DNA from: a virus
Strand: one strand, 5' to 3'
DNA length: 41,407 nt
Virus record (IMG/VR): IMGVR_UViG_3300033143_002085
Span: 1-41,407 of that record
Shown: one piece after another, positions 7,304-15,213 of the stretch
Layout of the letters: each line of letters opens with the position of its first letter
Position numbering within the stretch: position 1 is the stretch's first letter
Translations under genes and position numbers: made by a program
Notes under the pieces: model-generated
Database searches by the model: none
What the model saw: the letters and a program-made list of their open reading frames with translations, nothing else
Told to the model about the DNA's origin: nothing

Positions 7304-7906
7304 ATGTCATACCAAAGATTTTATAAATGGGGAGCTCTTAGTAGGTCACAAATCCAAAATTTAATCGATAGTGGCACTACCCCTGAAGGCGAAATAAACC
7401 CAGGAGACGGAGTATTTAATACTACACATGAAATGGGGTTAAGCTGGGCAGACAACGAAACCGGAACTGGAGTTTTTGCAAGTGGTGATATGTCTATTTT
7501 ATTACCTGATACCGCAGAACCAACACCTTTCGGACAAGTCTGGGTGCAGGCAAATCCTTCTTACGCAACTGGAATGACTAATGATACAGGCACATTAACA
7601 CTAGGCCAACAAACTGTTGGTTGTTTTGATTTTTTTTGTGGAGTATCCTTTAATAGCTTACCTAGCACTGGTGATTATTGGGCTATTCAACACACAGGTG
7701 TAACCCCTATAAAATGGGACAACACAGCCGGAGACACATTAGGAAACTTAGTAACTGGATATATTGACACTCCAAACCCACCTAACGATGGGATAGCCTC
7801 TAACGCAGGAACCTCTGGTTCTGGTACATTTGGTCAAATTGTAAATAACAGTTTCTCAGGTACTGGATATGTAGAAATATTAATAAACGGTGTAGAAACA
7901 CTTTAA
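7304..7906 (+). CDS. Decoration-like structural protein C, 200 aa
   Basis: The N-terminal part (GALSRSQIQNLIDSGTTPEG then GDGVFNTTHEMGLSWADNET) looks like a diverged version of the 'EINAL...GD.VYNT...' module of protein B. The rest is Gly/Thr-rich beta sequence ending in GYVEILINGVETL. The length, composition and position match the two preceding genes, so I infer a small paralogous set of capsid or tail surface proteins. No catalytic residues or membrane segments are visible. Individual function cannot be assigned. Confidence 0.5.
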   Translation: MSYQRFYKWGALSRSQIQNLIDSGTTPEGEINPGDGVFNTTHEMGLSWADNETGTGVFASGDMSILLPDTAEPTPFGQVWVQANPSYATGMTNDTGTLTLGQQTVGCFDFFCGVSFNSLPSTGDYWAIQHTGVTPIKWDNTAGDTLGNLVTGYIDTPNPPNDGIASNAGTSGSGTFGQIVNNSFSGTGYVEILINGVETL

Positions 7907-7916
7907 CACGTAAATT

Positions 7917-8162
7917 ATGAGTAGAATATATGCTATATGCAACACATCAAGCGACTTAGACAAAATAAAATTTGCTCAAGTAGTTCAAACAGCGCCAAGC
8001 ACTGTTAGGAGATCTATTAATGGAACTCAGTTTGTTATCTCATGGACTATAGAGCCTACTTTTATAGCTGACTCTACGGTTATTCCGGAAGAGATTTTAA
8101 ATCATGAAGAATGCATTGAGTTAATGTCCACTCCTTTCTGGAGTCAAGATGAAGATGTGTAA
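7917..8162 (+). CDS. Conserved-looking hypothetical protein, 81 aa
   Basis: The protein begins MSRIYAICNTSSDLDKIKFA and has a small alpha/beta composition with a C-terminal acidic end. The pattern 'IYAICN...L..I.F..V...S..TVR.S..GT.FVI.W' and the final 'EE...L.STPFW' are familiar from hypothetical proteins beside lysis genes in related phages, though no function is known to me. Its last 14 bases overlap the start of the endolysin candidate, so the two are probably co-translated. It may be an accessory structural or lysis protein. Confidence 0.55.
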   Translation: MSRIYAICNTSSDLDKIKFAQVVQTAPSTVRRSINGTQFVISWTIEPTFIADSTVIPEEILNHEECIELMSTPFWSQDEDV

Positions 8163-8736
8163 AGTCAATCACATAATAGACTTAATGAAGTCAAAGGGGC
8201 ACGATGTTTTCGAATCAGACAGCAAGCCTTTTAATTTAAACATTGTAGGAGTTAGGGACTCTAATCCTATTACAAACTTATTTAATGATTATATTTCTGT
8301 ATTTTGGAAGTATGAGGGAAGATGGAATTATCTAGAATTTCAAGCGACCACTCTTCCAGGGTTAAAATACTTACAAACCCCAATGAATCCTAAAGGGTGC
8401 GCCATACTCGTTCCAGGGCAATATAAAGGCGTGTATAAGCTAGGTACTCATTACACTTACACAGCATTAGTTCAGCGTGGAGGAGAAGTAGATGTTTATA
8501 GAGACGAAGACGAAGACGTTCATTATGATATGATAGAAGAAAGTATTATATCTGGGTATTTTGGAATAAACATCCACAAGGCTAGTGAAGGAGAAAGAGA
8601 AACGGTAGACGGGTATTCAGCAGGATGCCAAGTGTTTCAAAACTCCGATGAGTTTGAGTTGTTTATTGATTTATGCAAAAAAGCTGAAAAATATTGGGGA
8701 AATAGTTTTACATATACTTTAATAGATGAGCAATAA
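8149..8736 (+). CDS. Endolysin candidate with YkuD-like H..SxGC motif, 195 aa
   Basis: Residues 137-161 read YFGINIHKASEGE then RETVDGYSAGCQ. His143, Ser157, Gly159 and Cys160 reproduce the spacing of the L,D-transpeptidase (YkuD) active site, where His and Cys act on peptidoglycan cross-bridges. The rest has plausible YkuD-like beta segments (GCAILVPGQYKGVYKLG). The gene overlaps the following holin-like gene by 11 bases, a classic lysis pairing. I infer that it cleaves peptidoglycan peptides during lysis. No signal peptide is seen, so release would need the holin. The start could also be the second ATG, 6 bases later. Confidence 0.65.
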   Translation: MKMCKVNHIIDLMKSKGHDVFESDSKPFNLNIVGVRDSNPITNLFNDYISVFWKYEGRWNYLEFQATTLPGLKYLQTPMNPKGCAILVPGQYKGVYKLGTHYTYTALVQRGGEVDVYRDEDEDVHYDMIEESIISGYFGINIHKASEGERETVDGYSAGCQVFQNSDEFELFIDLCKKAEKYWGNSFTYTLIDEQ

Positions 8737-9187
8737 GAAAAAAGACAAAAAGAAATTTAAAGAAACTAAGGTAGGTATTTTCTTAAAAGACAAAGCCCCT
8801 CTTATTTTAGATACAGTGGGCGAGTTTTTACCGGATCAAGGTGGTTTAGGAATAGTTAAAAATCTTATCTCCAGTGACACCGAATTACCTCCACAAGACA
8901 AAGAAATGGCTTTAAAGCTATTGGATCAAGATATAGCTGAAATGAACAACATTTCAAAAAGATGGGATAGTGATATGAATTCGGATTCATGGTTGAGTAA
9001 GAATACTAGACCATTAACTTTGATTTATTTAACTATTTCTATGACTATTTTTATAGTATTGGACTCTACTATAGTTTTAGAAATAAACGATGGGTGGGTT
9101 TCATTAATGGAAGCTTTACTTATAACGGTTTATGTGGCTTACTTCGGAAGTAGAGGCGCTGAAAAAATAACTAACTTAAAACGATAA
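8726..9187 (+). CDS. Holin, 3TM-holin-like, 153 aa
   Basis: The N-terminal 90 residues are charged and helical. Two membrane helices follow, about residues 96-118 (LTLIYLTISMTIFIVLDST) and 124-141 (VSLMEALLITVYVAYFGS), then the short basic end SRGAEKITNLKR. The blocks SWLSKNTRPLTL and YFGSRGAEK are hallmarks of the GTA/phage 'holin of 3TMs' family as I know it. Holins oligomerise in the inner membrane to release the endolysin. The start ATG overlaps the endolysin end. It is the last gene before a new promoter. Confidence 0.75.
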   Translation: MSNKKKDKKKFKETKVGIFLKDKAPLILDTVGEFLPDQGGLGIVKNLISSDTELPPQDKEMALKLLDQDIAEMNNISKRWDSDMNSDSWLSKNTRPLTLIYLTISMTIFIVLDSTIVLEINDGWVSLMEALLITVYVAYFGSRGAEKITNLKR

Positions 9188-9193
9188 AAAATA

Positions 9194-9211
9194 GTTATCT
9201 TTGCATATAAC
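9194..9211 (+). promoter_or_regulatory. Rightward promoter with the same dyad as at 2516
   Basis: GTTATCTTTGCATATAAC contains TATCTTTG at 9196-9203, matching TAnnTTTG, within arms GTTAT and ATAAC. It differs from the 2516-2534 site by loss of one A. A leader of about 25 bases with ATTAAATTAAATAAAATG leads to the gene at 9236. It starts the second fibre and packaging block. A shared regulator is inferred from the matching dyad. Confidence 0.6.
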
Positions 9212-9235
9212 AAACAATCAATTAAATTAAATAAA

Positions 9236-9490
9236 ATGGAAAACGTAAAAGAACAAGTAAAAAAAGTAACTAACGAAGAATTAAGTAAACTTCAAGAAAT
9301 TCAAACACAATTTCAAGGTTTAAAATTACAGTTAGGAGACATAGAATTACACAAGCAAAGTGTAATAAATGATGTAAACGAATTAAAAAGTCAGTTTGGA
9401 TTACTGGAAAAAACTCTGATGAAAAAATATGGAGAAAAATCAGTAGTCAACATAAAGACTGGTGAAATAACAGAAAAAGAAAATGGCTAA
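9236..9490 (+). CDS. Small coiled-coil protein, 84 aa
   Basis: Nearly the whole protein (residues 5-65) is a charged heptad-like helix (KEQVKKVTNEELSKLQEIQT, then LQLGDIELHKQSVINDVNEL), ending with a short basic/acidic tail. It probably forms a coiled coil. The gene is first after a promoter and overlaps the following large fibre gene by eight bases, so it may assist fibre folding or attach the fibre, but that is inference from position. I recognise no named family. Confidence 0.6.
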   Translation: MENVKEQVKKVTNEELSKLQEIQTQFQGLKLQLGDIELHKQSVINDVNELKSQFGLLEKTLMKKYGEKSVVNIKTGEITEKENG

Positions 9491-11912
9491 AATATCTAAC
9501 ACTACCGCATATCCTAATATAACTCCAGTTGCTAGCGACTATTTAGTATTAACCGATACTACTCAAAGCAACTTAACTAAAACAGTAACTGTTCAAGCCT
9601 TAGCCGATTTTATTGACGGAGAAGTAACTTTGTTAGAGGTTTTAAACGCCTCACCTAACCCTATACCTGGTCCAGCAGACGCTTATAATAATTCAAGCCC
9701 ATGGAACGGTGTTATAAACTTAGGTAGTAATGTTATAGGAATAGGAAATGTAGCTTATATCTCTTTAGATGCAGGATACAATGCTGGTAGCGCTTCAGAT
9801 AGAATAACCCTTTCTAATGGACACTTAAAATTAAATGATGTCAATAGTGACGTGGTAATGAGTGGGGGAGAAATAAAAGCATCCCCTGCTACAAACCTAA
9901 ACTTTACTGTCCCGACAGCTGGATTTGGTTATGAGTTTGTCCCTGGTATAGCTGGTGTTGGTTTTAACGCTGGCTCTATAGCTACTAATTTAGGCACGTT
10001 CAATGTTGAAAGTGATGGAATAGTATCTATTAAAGCTAATAACGCTGTCACAGGCAACGTAAACATAATTGCTGGACACGATGGAACCCTTAGCTCGTTA
10101 AACACTACTACCGTCACAGGAAAAGAAACTAAAGTATCCGCTGACAACACTTTAAATTTAATAACTGACGGAAGTATAGGATCTGCGATACAAATTGGAG
10201 GACCTGCATCTTCTACAAGACCGGATGATGTTTCCATACAAGCGGAGGATGAAATAAATTTAAAAACATTTACAGGTAATTCTGAATTCAAACTAACTGG
10301 AATTGCTGGGATAACTTCCGTAACTAAACATCAGTTTGAGTCAAAAGCGGATTTTTTATTAGATATTCACGCAAGCGGAAACGCTGGAAACGCTGGAGAA
10401 CTACTAACAAGCGGAGGTGCTGGAAACCCTGTAAGTTGGTCATCTACTTCTGGACTGACTGTTGGAGCAGTAGAGATAGGTGTTCATATACAAGCAGCTA
10501 GTACTATCGCTACGTTTTTACCAGGAATGCCTGTTTTTATAGCTAATAATCCAGCTGGACCAAACAACTACCCAGCAGTTGACTTATCTACTCCAGGTCC
10601 TTTAAACCCTAAACAACCAGCAGTAGGTATTATCACCACAACTACAGCTAAAGGAAATGATGCAAAAGCAATGGTTTCTGGAGAAGTAGATATTGATACT
10701 ACTCAAATTGATGGCGCAGTTGGTATAAATGACGTTGTTTATGTAGGCCCATATGATGCTGTAGCATCCCCTTTAGGACTTACCGTTAACAGACCTAGTG
10801 GATTAGGCGTGGGAGTTCAAAACGTAGGTGTAATTACTAAAACAGGAGCTAATGGTTCTATGCAAGTTTCTTGCGTAGGTAGAATAAACGACCTTCCAAA
10901 CATAGCAGCAAATAACTTCTGGGTAGGTAACGCATCTGGAGCTCCGGAATCACAAGACGTTATAGCTATAGATGTAGCTAACGAAGATATTACAATTGGA
11001 AAAGGAAATGCAACTTCATCTACTATATTAGCTTCAAGAATTAAAGCAGAGGTTGTCTTTGGAGATGCAGCTGGTACAATAGGCGCTAATAACCTACAGT
11101 ATGGAAGAGCGTCACTAGGATCAGCAATTGCGGGATCACAAAACAATACAGCGGTAGGTATCGAAGCTTTAGGAAATGTTACCACTGGAAACTCTAACAT
11201 TGCAATGGGTACTGCTGCCGGAAAAGCTATAGTCACTACTAATAGTAATATAGCAATAGGTCATTTAAGTGCCGACAACACAACAGGTGACTTAGGTAAT
11301 GAAAACGTAGCAATTGGATTTGGAACACTAGGTAATACCACAGCTAATACAACAAGTAGTAATGTAGCTATAGGTCACAACACATTAAACAGTTTAACTA
11401 CAGGTACAAACAACACAAGTGTAGGTCATAGTTCAGCTTTTACTACCACCACAGGAAATGGCAATGTTTGTATAGGTAAAAATGCAGCAACAGCTGGAAC
11501 TACAATAAACGACTTAGTAACAGTGGGGTCTTTTTCTTCGGGCGGAAGTCAGTCTGTAACTGTAGGGTCTTTAGCTGAAAGCGCAACGGAATCAGTGTCT
11601 ATTGGTCATGAAGCCAACGCTGGTGCACCATCAAACAATAGTGTAACTATAGGTCAATCAGCATCAGCAGAAGACGACTGTATATCAATAGGAAAATCTG
11701 CAATAGCTGTACAAAGACTAGGTAATCCTATGTTAGCTTTTAGTGCTGTAATAGCTCAAGCTATGGCTAACGCTTATGTTTACCCAGACAACAATGCTGC
11801 ATTAGCAGCAGGACTACAGCCTGGGGATGTTTATTGCGTCAACTTAACTGCCGCTGGAATCCCTGTGCCAGGGGGCGCTGGAGGACCGTGTGTGTTGGCT
11901 ATAGTTTATTAA
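9483..11912 (+). CDS. Large fibre with YadA-like beta-roll repeats, 809 aa
   Basis: Residues 5-45 (AYPNITPVASDYLVLTDTTQ then VQALADFI) match an N-terminal attachment segment common to fibres of Bacteroidota phages. Residues about 556-740 contain a series of repeats of the type NxxVAIGxxAL, GNSNIAMGTAAG, NSNIAIGHLSA and NVCIGKNAA. This is the left-handed beta-roll pattern of YadA-type trimeric adhesin heads. The C-terminus has NNAALAAGLQPGDVYCVN, an end motif seen in many viral fibres. It probably forms a trimeric host-binding fibre. It is the longest fibre in the window and lies just before the packaging genes. Confidence 0.8.
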   Translation: MAKISNTTAYPNITPVASDYLVLTDTTQSNLTKTVTVQALADFIDGEVTLLEVLNASPNPIPGPADAYNNSSPWNGVINLGSNVIGIGNVAYISLDAGYNAGSASDRITLSNGHLKLNDVNSDVVMSGGEIKASPATNLNFTVPTAGFGYEFVPGIAGVGFNAGSIATNLGTFNVESDGIVSIKANNAVTGNVNIIAGHDGTLSSLNTTTVTGKETKVSADNTLNLITDGSIGSAIQIGGPASSTRPDDVSIQAEDEINLKTFTGNSEFKLTGIAGITSVTKHQFESKADFLLDIHASGNAGNAGELLTSGGAGNPVSWSSTSGLTVGAVEIGVHIQAASTIATFLPGMPVFIANNPAGPNNYPAVDLSTPGPLNPKQPAVGIITTTTAKGNDAKAMVSGEVDIDTTQIDGAVGINDVVYVGPYDAVASPLGLTVNRPSGLGVGVQNVGVITKTGANGSMQVSCVGRINDLPNIAANNFWVGNASGAPESQDVIAIDVANEDITIGKGNATSSTILASRIKAEVVFGDAAGTIGANNLQYGRASLGSAIAGSQNNTAVGIEALGNVTTGNSNIAMGTAAGKAIVTTNSNIAIGHLSADNTTGDLGNENVAIGFGTLGNTTANTTSSNVAIGHNTLNSLTTGTNNTSVGHSSAFTTTTGNGNVCIGKNAATAGTTINDLVTVGSFSSGGSQSVTVGSLAESATESVSIGHEANAGAPSNNSVTIGQSASAEDDCISIGKSAIAVQRLGNPMLAFSAVIAQAMANAYVYPDNNAALAAGLQPGDVYCVNLTAAGIPVPGGAGGPCVLAIVY

Positions 11913-11929
11913 GATTAAATTAAAATAAA

Positions 11930-12151
11930 ATGCAATATATTAGAAAAGTCTCCATAGGTGGGGACTATAAATCTTCTATGAATTATGTAGTAGGACAACC
12001 TGTTTTATCATCGTACACTATTCACGTAATAAAGAAAGAAAAAGACGGAAGTGTTTCAGTGTATGTTGAAAACAAGAAAAGAGAAATAGTTCTGTGGAAA
12101 AACTTTAATGTGACTATGCCCTTTGTCATAGAGTACAATATAAACTATTAA
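11930..12151 (+). CDS. Conserved-looking hypothetical protein, 73 aa
   Basis: The protein begins MQYIRKVSIGGDYKSSMNYV with 'VGQPVL' and continues as alternating strands (YTIHVIKKEKDGSVSVYVEN) to the end MPFVIEYNINY. I know similar small proteins from related phages near terminase genes, always without a function. It is beta-rich with no cysteine and no membrane segment. The start has the repeated context AATAAAATG. It is separated by two bases from the GroES-like gene, so the two are probably co-translated. Confidence 0.6.
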   Translation: MQYIRKVSIGGDYKSSMNYVVGQPVLSSYTIHVIKKEKDGSVSVYVENKKREIVLWKNFNVTMPFVIEYNINY

Positions 12152-12153
12152 CC

Positions 12154-12717
12154 ATGAGACCGGCATTAGATTTTTTACTTAAACCACTAGGCGGTCAGAG
12201 GTATGATAATGTAAGCAAAAAAGGCAATAAAAAGCTAATAATAAGCACCTCTCAAGAAGATCACACAACGACAAATAGAATTGGCGTAATAGAGGGCACT
12301 CCGATTAATTACGAAGGCCCTATTAAAAATGGGGATCAAGTTATTTTACACCATAATGTGTTTAGAAGATTCTATAACATGAAAGGTGTTGAGGAGTCTG
12401 GGCCTTGTCATTTTACTAACGACTTATACCTAGTGCCTTTTGATCAAATATATTTTTACAAGAAAAAAGACAAATGGAAATCTACTGGAAAGTATTCTTT
12501 TATAAGACCAGTTACGAAAAAAGAAGATGATTTACTATCTTTAGACCAATACGAGGAGTTAATTGGAGAAATAGAGGTGGGAAATAAGTATTTAGAATCA
12601 ATAGGATTAAATGTGGGGGATAGAATTTCCTTTTCCCCAGACATGGAATATGAGTTCAAAATTAACGATGAAATATTATATAGAGTAGACAGTCGTAAGT
12701 TATGCGTGAAGATTTAA
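12154..12717 (+). CDS. Tandem GroES-like protein, 187 aa
   Basis: Two halves each resemble the GroES (chaperonin-10) beta barrel. The first, about residues 40-104, has NRIGVIEGTPINYEGPIKNG, DQVILHHNVF and VPFDQIYFYK. The second, about 128-187, has LIGEIEVGNKYLES, VGDRISFSPDMEYEF and LYRVDSRKLCV. Both carry the 'G.I......(V/N)GD.V.F....' core and a terminal strand. Phage GroES analogues such as T4 gp31 help fold the major capsid protein, and this one lies just before the packaging and capsid genes. The mobile loop needed to bind GroEL is not obvious, so it could instead be a structural barrel protein. The end overlaps the next gene by 16 bases. Confidence 0.55.
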   Translation: MRPALDFLLKPLGGQRYDNVSKKGNKKLIISTSQEDHTTTNRIGVIEGTPINYEGPIKNGDQVILHHNVFRRFYNMKGVEESGPCHFTNDLYLVPFDQIYFYKKKDKWKSTGKYSFIRPVTKKEDDLLSLDQYEELIGEIEVGNKYLESIGLNVGDRISFSPDMEYEFKINDEILYRVDSRKLCVKI

Positions 12718-12980
12718 AAAAACTAAAAAAAGATATTATAACAGCTGGGGAAGTTGCTGTAAAAGAGTTAATTAAGGTTGCTAAGGAAGACATTATAAAA
12801 TATGATGCAGAAGATGACTTAGCGGCAGACAGGCTTAAAAACGCAGCGGCTACTAAAAAATTAGCCATTTTTGATGCTTTTGAAATACTAAACCGAATAG
12901 AATCTGAAAGAGCTATTATTGAAGAGAAACCCTTAAAAAAAGAAACATTTACTGGATTTGCAGAGAGAAACTCAAAATAA
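12702..12980 (+). CDS. Helical protein upstream of terminase, small terminase candidate, 92 aa
   Basis: The protein is fully helical and charged (KKLKKDIITAGEVAVKELIK, then AADRLKNAAATKKLAIFDAF). It overlaps both the GroES-like gene and the terminase gene. The position directly before the large terminase, the size and the helical oligomer-like sequence suggest a small terminase subunit. There is no recognisable DNA-binding helix-turn-helix, so this is an inference from context only. It might instead be an unrelated conserved late protein. Confidence 0.55.
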   Translation: MREDLKKLKKDIITAGEVAVKELIKVAKEDIIKYDAEDDLAADRLKNAAATKKLAIFDAFEILNRIESERAIIEEKPLKKETFTGFAERNSK

Positions 12981-15213
12981 CAATACGCAAAATGGATGGA
13001 CCCCATTAATGACATTATTAAGTAATGTTATACCTAAAGGTGTTGTTAAAACAAAAAATAAATCCAAATCCTGGGCGTACGGATATAATGAAAAATATGA
13101 CCTTGTTGTTATTTCTAAGAACGGAACAATTGGAGACGTATATAACATACAAGGCTTAAAAATAGCATTACCGTCTAAACCAAAAGAGGTCTACTCTAGA
13201 CACAATAAGTGGATGAGAAGAGAGATTCCAAAAGAATTATCATACTTAAAGACAATATTTGATTGGCAAAAAAAAGACTCTAACTTTAAAAATGAATGGG
13301 TAAACTATATAGAAGAGGAATTTAATAAAAGAGATGAAGGATATTGGTTTACCAACAACAATAAACCCACTTATATTACTGGGAGTCATTATATGTACTT
13401 ACAATGGAGTAAGATAGATATAGGATTCCCAGAGTTTAGGGAAAGTAATAGATTGTTTTATATTTTCTGGGAGGCTTGCAAGGCTGATAAAAGATGCTTT
13501 GGAATGTGTTACTTAAAAAACAGACGTTCTGGATTCTCTTTTATGAGCTCTTCTGAATCAGTTAATCAAGCCACTATTACTAGAGACGCAAGGATAGGTG
13601 TATTATCAAAGACAGGTGCAGATGCTAAGAAAATGTTTACCGACAAAATAGTCCCTATATCTACCAGATATCCTTTCTTTTTTAAGCCCATACAAGATGG
13701 TATGGATAAACCAAAGACTGAATTAGCATTTAGAGTACCAGCTAGTAAGATAACACGAAAGAGTTTAAATAAAGAACAAGAATTAAAGTTAGATGGATTA
13801 GACACAGTTATAGACTGGAAAAATACTTCAGATAACTCTTATGATGGGGAAAAACTATTACTCTTGGTGCATGATGAAAGCGGAAAATGGGACAAACCTG
13901 AGAACATCCTTAATAATTGGAGAGTTACTAAAACATGTTTAAGACTAGGTAGTAGAGTAGTTGGAAAATGCATGATGGGATCAACTTCGAATGCTTTAGA
14001 CAAAGGAGGGGAGAATTTCCGAAAACTATTTAACGACTCTGATGTAGAAAAAAGAAATGCTAACGTACAAACTAAATCAGGTTTATATTCTCTATTTATT
14101 CCTATGGAATGGAATTTTGAAGGATACATAAATGAATACGGATTCCCTGTTTTTGACTCACCAATTAAACCGATTAAAGGCATTGATGATGAGTATATAA
14201 AAATAGGTGTTTTAGATTACTGGAAAAACGAAGTAGAGTCCTTACAAAACGACAGTGATGCTCTTAATGAGTTTTACAGGCAATTCCCCAGAACAAAAGA
14301 GCATGCGTTCAGAGACGAAACAAAATATTCTATTTTTAATTTAAACAAAATATATCAGCAAATAGACTACAATGATTCTATAATTTCAGAACATTATTTG
14401 ACTAGAGGTTCTTTTGCGTGGAAAGACGGTGTTAAAGATACCGAGGTTATATGGAATCCTAATCCTAGAGGTAGGTTTATAATCAACTGGACTCCAAGAG
14501 CTCACCGAACAAATAGTTTTGTGGTAAAAAACGGCATTAAATACCCAGGCAATGAACACTTGGGTTCTTTCGGGTGCGATAGTTATGACATATCAGGAAC
14601 TGTAGGCGGTATAGGCTCAAACGGAGCTCTTCATGGTCTTACTAAATTTAACATGGATGATGCTCCAAGCAATGAGTTTTTTCTAGAATACATAGCGAGA
14701 CCTCAAACTGCGGAGATATTTTTTGAAGAAGTATTAATGGCGTGCGTGTTTTACGGAATGCCTATATTAATAGAAAATAACAAACCTAGGCTTTTGTATC
14801 ACTTTAAAAATAGAGGATACAGAGGGTTTAGCTTAAATAGACCAGACAGACCAAAGCATAAACTTTCATCGACAGAAAAAGAATTAGGTGGAATCCCTAA
14901 CTCCTCAGAAGATATTAAGCAAGCTCACGCTGCTGCTATCGAAAGCTACATAGAAAAACACGTAGGCATTGACTCTGATGGAATGCATAGGCAAGAAAAC
15001 GAAATGGGCTCAATGAGTTTCAATAGAACCTTAAATGATTGGGCAAAATTCAACATAAACAATAGAACTAAATACGATGCTTCAATCAGTTCAGGGTTAG
15101 CTATTATGGCTAATCAAAGGCATTTATACACCCCTGTTAAAAAAGAGTCAAAAATAAGCATTAAATTTGCAACATACGACAACAAAGGTAGACACAGCGC
15201 AATTTTCAAATAA
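12958..15213 (+). CDS. terL: Large terminase subunit (DNA packaging ATPase-nuclease), 751 aa
   Basis: The ATPase half has a deviant Walker A, KNRRSGFS at residues 187-194. It aligns with the lambda-type KSARVGYS, in which the lysine sits at the front of the loop. Walker B is LLLLVHDES, with D306-E307. A motif III-like GSTSNALDKGG follows near 341. The nuclease half has GCDSYDISG (D541) and ILIENNKP (E606), as expected for the RNase H-like domain. It powers DNA entry through the portal and cuts concatemers. The start is uncertain: TTG 12958 overlaps the previous gene by 23 bases, while ATG 13009 would remove 17 residues. The next gene begins directly at 15214. Confidence 0.85.
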   Translation: MQRETQNNNTQNGWTPLMTLLSNVIPKGVVKTKNKSKSWAYGYNEKYDLVVISKNGTIGDVYNIQGLKIALPSKPKEVYSRHNKWMRREIPKELSYLKTIFDWQKKDSNFKNEWVNYIEEEFNKRDEGYWFTNNNKPTYITGSHYMYLQWSKIDIGFPEFRESNRLFYIFWEACKADKRCFGMCYLKNRRSGFSFMSSSESVNQATITRDARIGVLSKTGADAKKMFTDKIVPISTRYPFFFKPIQDGMDKPKTELAFRVPASKITRKSLNKEQELKLDGLDTVIDWKNTSDNSYDGEKLLLLVHDESGKWDKPENILNNWRVTKTCLRLGSRVVGKCMMGSTSNALDKGGENFRKLFNDSDVEKRNANVQTKSGLYSLFIPMEWNFEGYINEYGFPVFDSPIKPIKGIDDEYIKIGVLDYWKNEVESLQNDSDALNEFYRQFPRTKEHAFRDETKYSIFNLNKIYQQIDYNDSIISEHYLTRGSFAWKDGVKDTEVIWNPNPRGRFIINWTPRAHRTNSFVVKNGIKYPGNEHLGSFGCDSYDISGTVGGIGSNGALHGLTKFNMDDAPSNEFFLEYIARPQTAEIFFEEVLMACVFYGMPILIENNKPRLLYHFKNRGYRGFSLNRPDRPKHKLSSTEKELGGIPNSSEDIKQAHAAAIESYIEKHVGIDSDGMHRQENEMGSMSFNRTLNDWAKFNINNRTKYDASISSGLAIMANQRHLYTPVKKESKISIKFATYDNKGRHSAIFK

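Noticed and set aside
9929-11236. Long leftward open frames opposite the YadA-like fibre (9929-10291, 10817-11236)
   Set aside because: They lie wholly within a well-supported fibre gene, have low-complexity Ala/Pro/Val-rich products caused by the opposite-strand repeats, and lack promoters.
12662-14183. Leftward open frames opposite the terminase and its upstream gene
   Set aside because: The rightward proteins show clear terminase motifs; the antisense products have no recognisable features.
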